DNA of 64,000 bases from Taibaiella lutea (GTDB lineage: Bacteria > Bacteroidota > Bacteroidia > Chitinophagales > Chitinophagaceae). Of this stretch, positions 60,446 through 64,000 are shown piece by piece; positions within the stretch are counted from its first letter, which is position 1; each line of letters begins with the position of its first letter. The position numbers and the translations under genes are program-made. The stretch is taken from the NCBI RefSeq assembly GCF_008629695.1, contig NZ_VWSH01000001.1:1081990-1145989 (forward strand). The letters are read 5' to 3'. The notes below the pieces were generated by a model that made no database searches, had not been told where the DNA came from, and worked only from the letters and a program-made list of their open reading frames with translations.

Positions 60446-61534
60446 CTAAAACGGATGTGTTGATATGTGTAACTTTTCGGCAAGAATTCTCAAATCTTCA
60501 ATAACGGATGGGAACAAAGGAATACCTTCTTTACGTCTTATTGCTTCCGTCTCCCGCTCGGGGTCTCCGGGAATAAGCACATGCTGATTCTTATTTTTCG
60601 GGCTGGCATTCCTGAATCTCGTAATCCAGTTATCCATATGTTCTTTAAATTCGTCGGCCTTTCTGAACGCATCAATGCGCATTGCGCCGAAAAAATGACC
60701 TAAACCCTTACCCGGCATATTTTCCGGCATTGGCACATAAGCCGGGAAAGGCGGAGCCCAGGGACCGTATGAACCGCCGCTCAATACGGCGGAAAAAATA
60801 TCTACCACACTTCCTAACGCATAACCCTTATGGCTGCCATGTTCCCTGTCGCTACCCAGTGGCAATAAAGCCCCGTTATCCTTCAACTCTGCAGCATTTT
60901 GCGAATTTTCTCCGTATTTATCCTGAATCCAGCCAACAGGCGCATCTTTATTTTCCCTTTGCAATAATTCCAGTTTGCCATTTGCCGCCGTTGTAGTAGC
61001 CATATCCATTACAAAGGCCGGTTGTTTCCCTGCGGGAATAGCTATAGCAATCGGGTTGGTTCCCAACATTCTTTCAACCGAAAAGGTAGGTGCAACCAAT
61101 GCGCTTGCATTGGTCATTGCAATACCAATCATATCTTCTTCCAAAGCCATCATGGCATGATAACCTGCAATGCCGAAATGGTTACTGTTGCCTACACTCA
61201 CCCAACCCGTACCTACATTCCGTGCCTTTGCTATGGCAACTTTCATTGCGTTGGGCGCTACCACCAGTCCCAAACCTGCATCACCGTCAATTACGGCAGT
61301 AGAAGGGGTTTCATGTGTAATTTTTATCTGAGGGTTTGCATTTACTCTTTTATTTTCCCACAACCTTACGTAACCTGTCAAACGGGCAATTCCGTGGCTA
61401 TCGATACCGCGCAGGTCTGCAGAAAGCAATACATCGGTTGCCGTTTTGCTTTCTGCTTCAGAACATCCTATTTTCAAAAAAATTTCTTTGGTAAAAATTT
61501 CTAATTGCCGGTAAGAAAAAGTCGTTTTGTTCAT
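60446..61534 (-). CDS. Malate/L-lactate/ureidoglycolate-type dehydrogenase (Ldh family)
   Basis: A 362-residue NAD(P)-dependent oxidoreductase of the malate/L-sulfolactate/ureidoglycolate family, distinct from the Rossmann lactate dehydrogenases. Motifs are LLSADLRGIDSHGIARL (substrate-side His), VGTGWVSVGNSNHFGIAGYHAM and TNPIAIAIPAGKQPAFVMDMATTTAANGKLE (abbreviated), and HGSHKGYALGSVVDIFSAVLSGG. It oxidises or reduces a 2-hydroxy acid; the exact substrate cannot be read from sequence. It lies 3 bp before folP on the same strand. Confidence 0.88.
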   Translation of the reverse strand: MNKTTFSYRQLEIFTKEIFLKIGCSEAESKTATDVLLSADLRGIDSHGIARLTGYVRLWENKRVNANPQIKITHETPSTAVIDGDAGLGLVVAPNAMKVAIAKARNVGTGWVSVGNSNHFGIAGYHAMMALEEDMIGIAMTNASALVAPTFSVERMLGTNPIAIAIPAGKQPAFVMDMATTTAANGKLELLQRENKDAPVGWIQDKYGENSQNAAELKDNGALLPLGSDREHGSHKGYALGSVVDIFSAVLSGGSYGPWAPPFPAYVPMPENMPGKGLGHFFGAMRIDAFRKADEFKEHMDNWITRFRNASPKNKNQHVLIPGDPERETEAIRRKEGIPLFPSVIEDLRILAEKLHISTHPF

Positions 61535-61917
61535 TTATTTTTAATTACAAACAGGTAAGCGCGCAATTGAAAATTAACTTCCACACAAAAATAATATTCG
61601 CAAAATCATATATTTGCATGTAGGTACAATTGTGGTAGTTGTTTAAGGTTGCAAATTAGCGCTTTCTTTAAATTCTCAGTTAAAATGGATAAAAATAAAC
61701 GTGCGTTGTTTAAAATATCAGCATTTTGTGTAAAAAATCAACTAAATATATATAACTTAAATACAACTATATATAATTTAAAAATGATTAAAGCATACTA
61801 AATATAGTTTTTAAATATGCGTCTTCTTGAATTAACTTTGTTATTATGTATTTTTAGCATTTAATTATAATTGTTCGTACAATTTTTAATTAAGTTTGCA
61901 GCTTATCAATTGCCTCC
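61535..61917. other. 383-bp AT-rich gap with promoter elements
   Basis: No ORF. Two TAnnTTTG elements point rightward: TAACTTTG (61833-61840) and TAAGTTTG (61891-61898), the latter with TTG 17 bp upstream (61871-61873) and only 19 bp before the TlpA-like start codon. The central part has repeated TATATA/TAAATATA tracts without a clear period. Confidence 0.45.
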
Positions 61918-63090
61918 ATGAAAAACAAATACTGGATCCTTTTTATTTCTTTATCATTCGGTCTTTTATCGTGTTCTCACGACGAGAAACACTTTAAATT
62001 AGAGGCTGAAATTAAAGCGATGCCTAAGGAATCCATTATTCTGGAAGAAGTGGGTTATAACGAAACACAGCGCATTGATTCTACCCGTTCTGATGAGAAA
62101 GGACATTTTGTGCTTTCCGGAATTTACAAAGAACCTGCACTTTGCCGTGTAAGGATTGGAGATCAGTTTATTCTGGTTGTTATTGACGGCGAGCAAATCG
62201 ATATAAAAGGCAACTGGAACGATTTACAAGGCTACACATCCAATAATTCCCCCGGAAGTACCAGCTTAGCCAATTTCTACAAAAATTATATTGTTGCGAT
62301 AAAAGACATACTGGCCCTGCAAATGGTAACAGACAGTATGAATAATTCCAATGCAGCTGACAGTGTATTGACGCCCGTTAAAAAAGAACTGGAAGCTAAG
62401 ACTGTTGTACTGAATACATTTATAAAAAACTACGCAGATACTACCAAAAGTTTACCCGTTGCCCTTTTCGCAGCAAGCAAATTCTTGTCTGAAGCAGGAG
62501 AAATAGACTATCTGCAAAAATTTGCAGCTAATCTGCCGCAGCGGTTTCAAAAGACAAACCTGTCCATAGAATTTCAGGAAAAAGTAAAAAAAGCTGCTGC
62601 CAATGAACCTAAACTGATAGCTCCAAGCATTGGTTCCATCGCACCTGATTTTACATTGACATCACTTGATAATAAAAGTATTTCTTTAAAAGATTTCAGA
62701 GGCAAGTATGTCCTGGTTGATTTTTGGGCATCATGGTGTGTTCCCTGCAGAGGCGAAAACCCTAATGTAGTAGCAGCCTACAAGGAATTTAAAGATAAAA
62801 ACTTCACTGTTCTCGGCATTTCACTGGACAGCGAAAAAGACAAATGGCAACAGGCTGTAATGAAAGATAGTTTGACCTGGCAACATGTCAGCGAATTAAA
62901 AGGCTGGGAATCGACAGTAGCAATGGTGTATGGTGTCCGTTCTATTCCATCCAACTTTCTTATAGATCCTGCCGGTAAAATCGTTGCAATGAATCTGCGT
63001 GGCGATGATTTAAAGAGAACGCTATCAGACAAACTCAATCCACCTCTGGCTACCAATAACAAAACGGAGAAACCGGTTACAGCAAAATAG
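61918..63090 (+). CDS. DUF4369-TlpA-like thiol-disulfide lipoprotein
   Basis: A 390-residue lipoprotein (LLSCSHDE signal) with an N-terminal DUF4369 beta domain (~25-130, FKLEAEIKAMPKESIILEE, GHFVLSGIYKEPALCRVRIGDQ), a helical linker and a C-terminal thioredoxin fold (~237-375) with Cys274-Val-Pro-Cys277 in FWASWCVPCRGENPNV. This architecture is common in Bacteroidota, where it reduces disulfides in the periplasm, for example during cytochrome c maturation. It is convergent with the lipid kinase gene (12-bp gap). Confidence 0.92.
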   Translation: MKNKYWILFISLSFGLLSCSHDEKHFKLEAEIKAMPKESIILEEVGYNETQRIDSTRSDEKGHFVLSGIYKEPALCRVRIGDQFILVVIDGEQIDIKGNWNDLQGYTSNNSPGSTSLANFYKNYIVAIKDILALQMVTDSMNNSNAADSVLTPVKKELEAKTVVLNTFIKNYADTTKSLPVALFAASKFLSEAGEIDYLQKFAANLPQRFQKTNLSIEFQEKVKKAAANEPKLIAPSIGSIAPDFTLTSLDNKSISLKDFRGKYVLVDFWASWCVPCRGENPNVVAAYKEFKDKNFTVLGISLDSEKDKWQQAVMKDSLTWQHVSELKGWESTVAMVYGVRSIPSNFLIDPAGKIVAMNLRGDDLKRTLSDKLNPPLATNNKTEKPVTAK

Positions 63091-63102
63091 GTCTCAGTCC
63101 TC

Positions 63103-63975
63103 TTAGGGAATTATTACATGAAGGCTTGCGGGCTGCATTTCAATTTTCACCTCAGTACCACATTTATAAACATCGCCATCCATTTGCAAAAGGCTTAGTT
63201 CCGGATGGCGGATGGTAATGCTTCGCCCCTTAAAATGAAGCACATATTTGCTTTTCAGAATAGAACCGTTAAATGCACGTATGGCGATAACAGCGCCTAA
63301 AATTTTCGGATATTTCTTTATAATTACAATATCAAACAACCCATCCTGCAGATCTGCATGTGGCGCAATCTTGAAATTATAGCCGAATTGCGCCGCATTT
63401 GCGACCGTAAGTATAAATGCTTTCTCCTTTATGGGCGTACCGTCCACTTCTATTTGCCAGACCTTCTCTTTGTACATCCATAAATATTTGGTTACAATCC
63501 AGCTATAAATAGCCATGCCGCGCCGGTTGCTTTTGGCAAATTTACGTGCCACCAATGCATCAAAACCAACGCCCGCATTACTTACAAATATTTTCCCGTC
63601 TGCTTTACCTAAATCAATGGTAATTTTCTTCTCTTTATTTATCAACTGGATGGCTTTCGCGCTGTCCAACGGAATCTTCATGCTTCTTGCAAGACCATTT
63701 CCTGAACCCTTGGGAATGATAGCCAATGCAGCATTTGTATTGTGCAAACCCGCAATCACATCGTTAACCGAACCATCGCCACCTACTGCAACGATGATAT
63801 GAAATCCATCGGCAGCACCTTGCCTGGCAATTTCAGTGCCATGCTTTGCATATTCGGTATGCGCTATCTTATATTCAAATATGGAATGGTCCAGATTCTG
63901 GTCTATCAGGCTTTTTAATGCTTTCACCCTATCCATGCCCGACTTGGGATTGATGATAAAAAGTATTTTCTTCAT
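63103..63975 (-). CDS. Diacylglycerol-kinase-family lipid kinase (YegS/BmrU-like)
   Basis: A 290-residue lipid kinase with the N-terminal catalytic fold: FIINPKSGMDRV (ATP-side loop), IVAVGGDGSVNDVIAGL (GGDG catalytic motif), AIIPKGSGNGLARSM, and the C-terminal beta sandwich starting IDLGKADGKIFVSNAGVGFDALV. Members phosphorylate diacylglycerol, phosphatidylglycerol or sphingoid bases; the substrate here is unknown. The gene is complete, its start codon lying 25 bp from the window end. Confidence 0.92.
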   Translation of the reverse strand: MKKILFIINPKSGMDRVKALKSLIDQNLDHSIFEYKIAHTEYAKHGTEIARQGAADGFHIIVAVGGDGSVNDVIAGLHNTNAALAIIPKGSGNGLARSMKIPLDSAKAIQLINKEKKITIDLGKADGKIFVSNAGVGFDALVARKFAKSNRRGMAIYSWIVTKYLWMYKEKVWQIEVDGTPIKEKAFILTVANAAQFGYNFKIAPHADLQDGLFDIVIIKKYPKILGAVIAIRAFNGSILKSKYVLHFKGRSITIRHPELSLLQMDGDVYKCGTEVKIEMQPASLHVIIP

Positions 63976-64000
63976 TCAGTAAAATCAGGAATTAAAGGTT

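Overview
The window comes from a Bacteroidota chromosome, most likely a member of the Chitinophagales (inference). The signs are a moderately AT-rich genome, promoters of the TTTG / TAnnTTTG type, TPR/VWA Bat proteins, a DUF4369-TlpA lipoprotein, many short lipoproteins with late Cys lipoboxes, futalosine-route menaquinone synthesis (MqnE) and few Shine-Dalgarno sequences. No rRNA, IS element, integrase, phage module or CRISPR array was found. Two near-identical tRNA-Gln(TTG) genes are present.

Layout. 1-2.1 kb: 3' part of a hybrid histidine kinase (cut by the window edge) and a receiver protein with a C-terminal membrane anchor. 2.2-15.4 kb: a block bracketed by the two tRNA-Gln genes, all on the minus strand. 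It reads as an amine/amino-acid metabolic island: class III aminotransferase, nitrilase-family amidase, VOC protein, Orn/Lys/Arg-type PLP decarboxylase, ATP-grasp ligase and C45 (penicillin acyltransferase-like) Ntn hydrolase. These are followed by a KilA-N protein, a 25-codon lipoprotein leader, a tandem SnoaL-like protein, a cupin and an aldehyde dehydrogenase. 15.4-32.5 kb: mostly housekeeping genes (Xaa-Pro aminopeptidase, hemW, enoyl-CoA hydratase, LD-carboxypeptidase, YceI, mqnE, lutB, exbD-like, NUDIX, recQ, gcvT). 32.6-37.4 kb: a batB-batC pair, then a beta-carbonic anhydrase with a SulP transporter. 37.5-43.6 kb: a 2021-residue alpha-2-macroglobulin-like protein. 43.8-53 kb: comF, smc, a 51-residue His/Gly lipoprotein, recA, accD, a MIP18/DUF59 protein, sufE and a NamZ-type muramidase. 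53-56.4 kb: an ECF sigma-factor operon with a short membrane protein (probable anti-sigma), a Spy/CnrR-like periplasmic protein, a YHYH protein, a MORN/YwqK-like lipoprotein and an SCO1-like protein. 56.4-64 kb: CoA-binding protein, Kef antiporter with a KefF-like oxidoreductase, folP with a malate/lactate-type dehydrogenase, a TlpA-like lipoprotein and a diacylglycerol-kinase-family lipid kinase.

The best leads for something undescribed are three. (i) The tRNA-Gln-bracketed amine block, with its decarboxylase / ATP-grasp / C45 gene order. (ii) An A-AAA-AAG slippery heptamer that would join a lipoprotein signal peptide to the SnoaL-like protein by a -1 shift. (iii) The ECF-sigma / Spy-like / YHYH / MORN / SCO1 operon. 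Non-coding structures also worth attention are three tandem 43-bp palindromic repeats near 20.8 kb and mutually exclusive hairpins near 12.37 kb.
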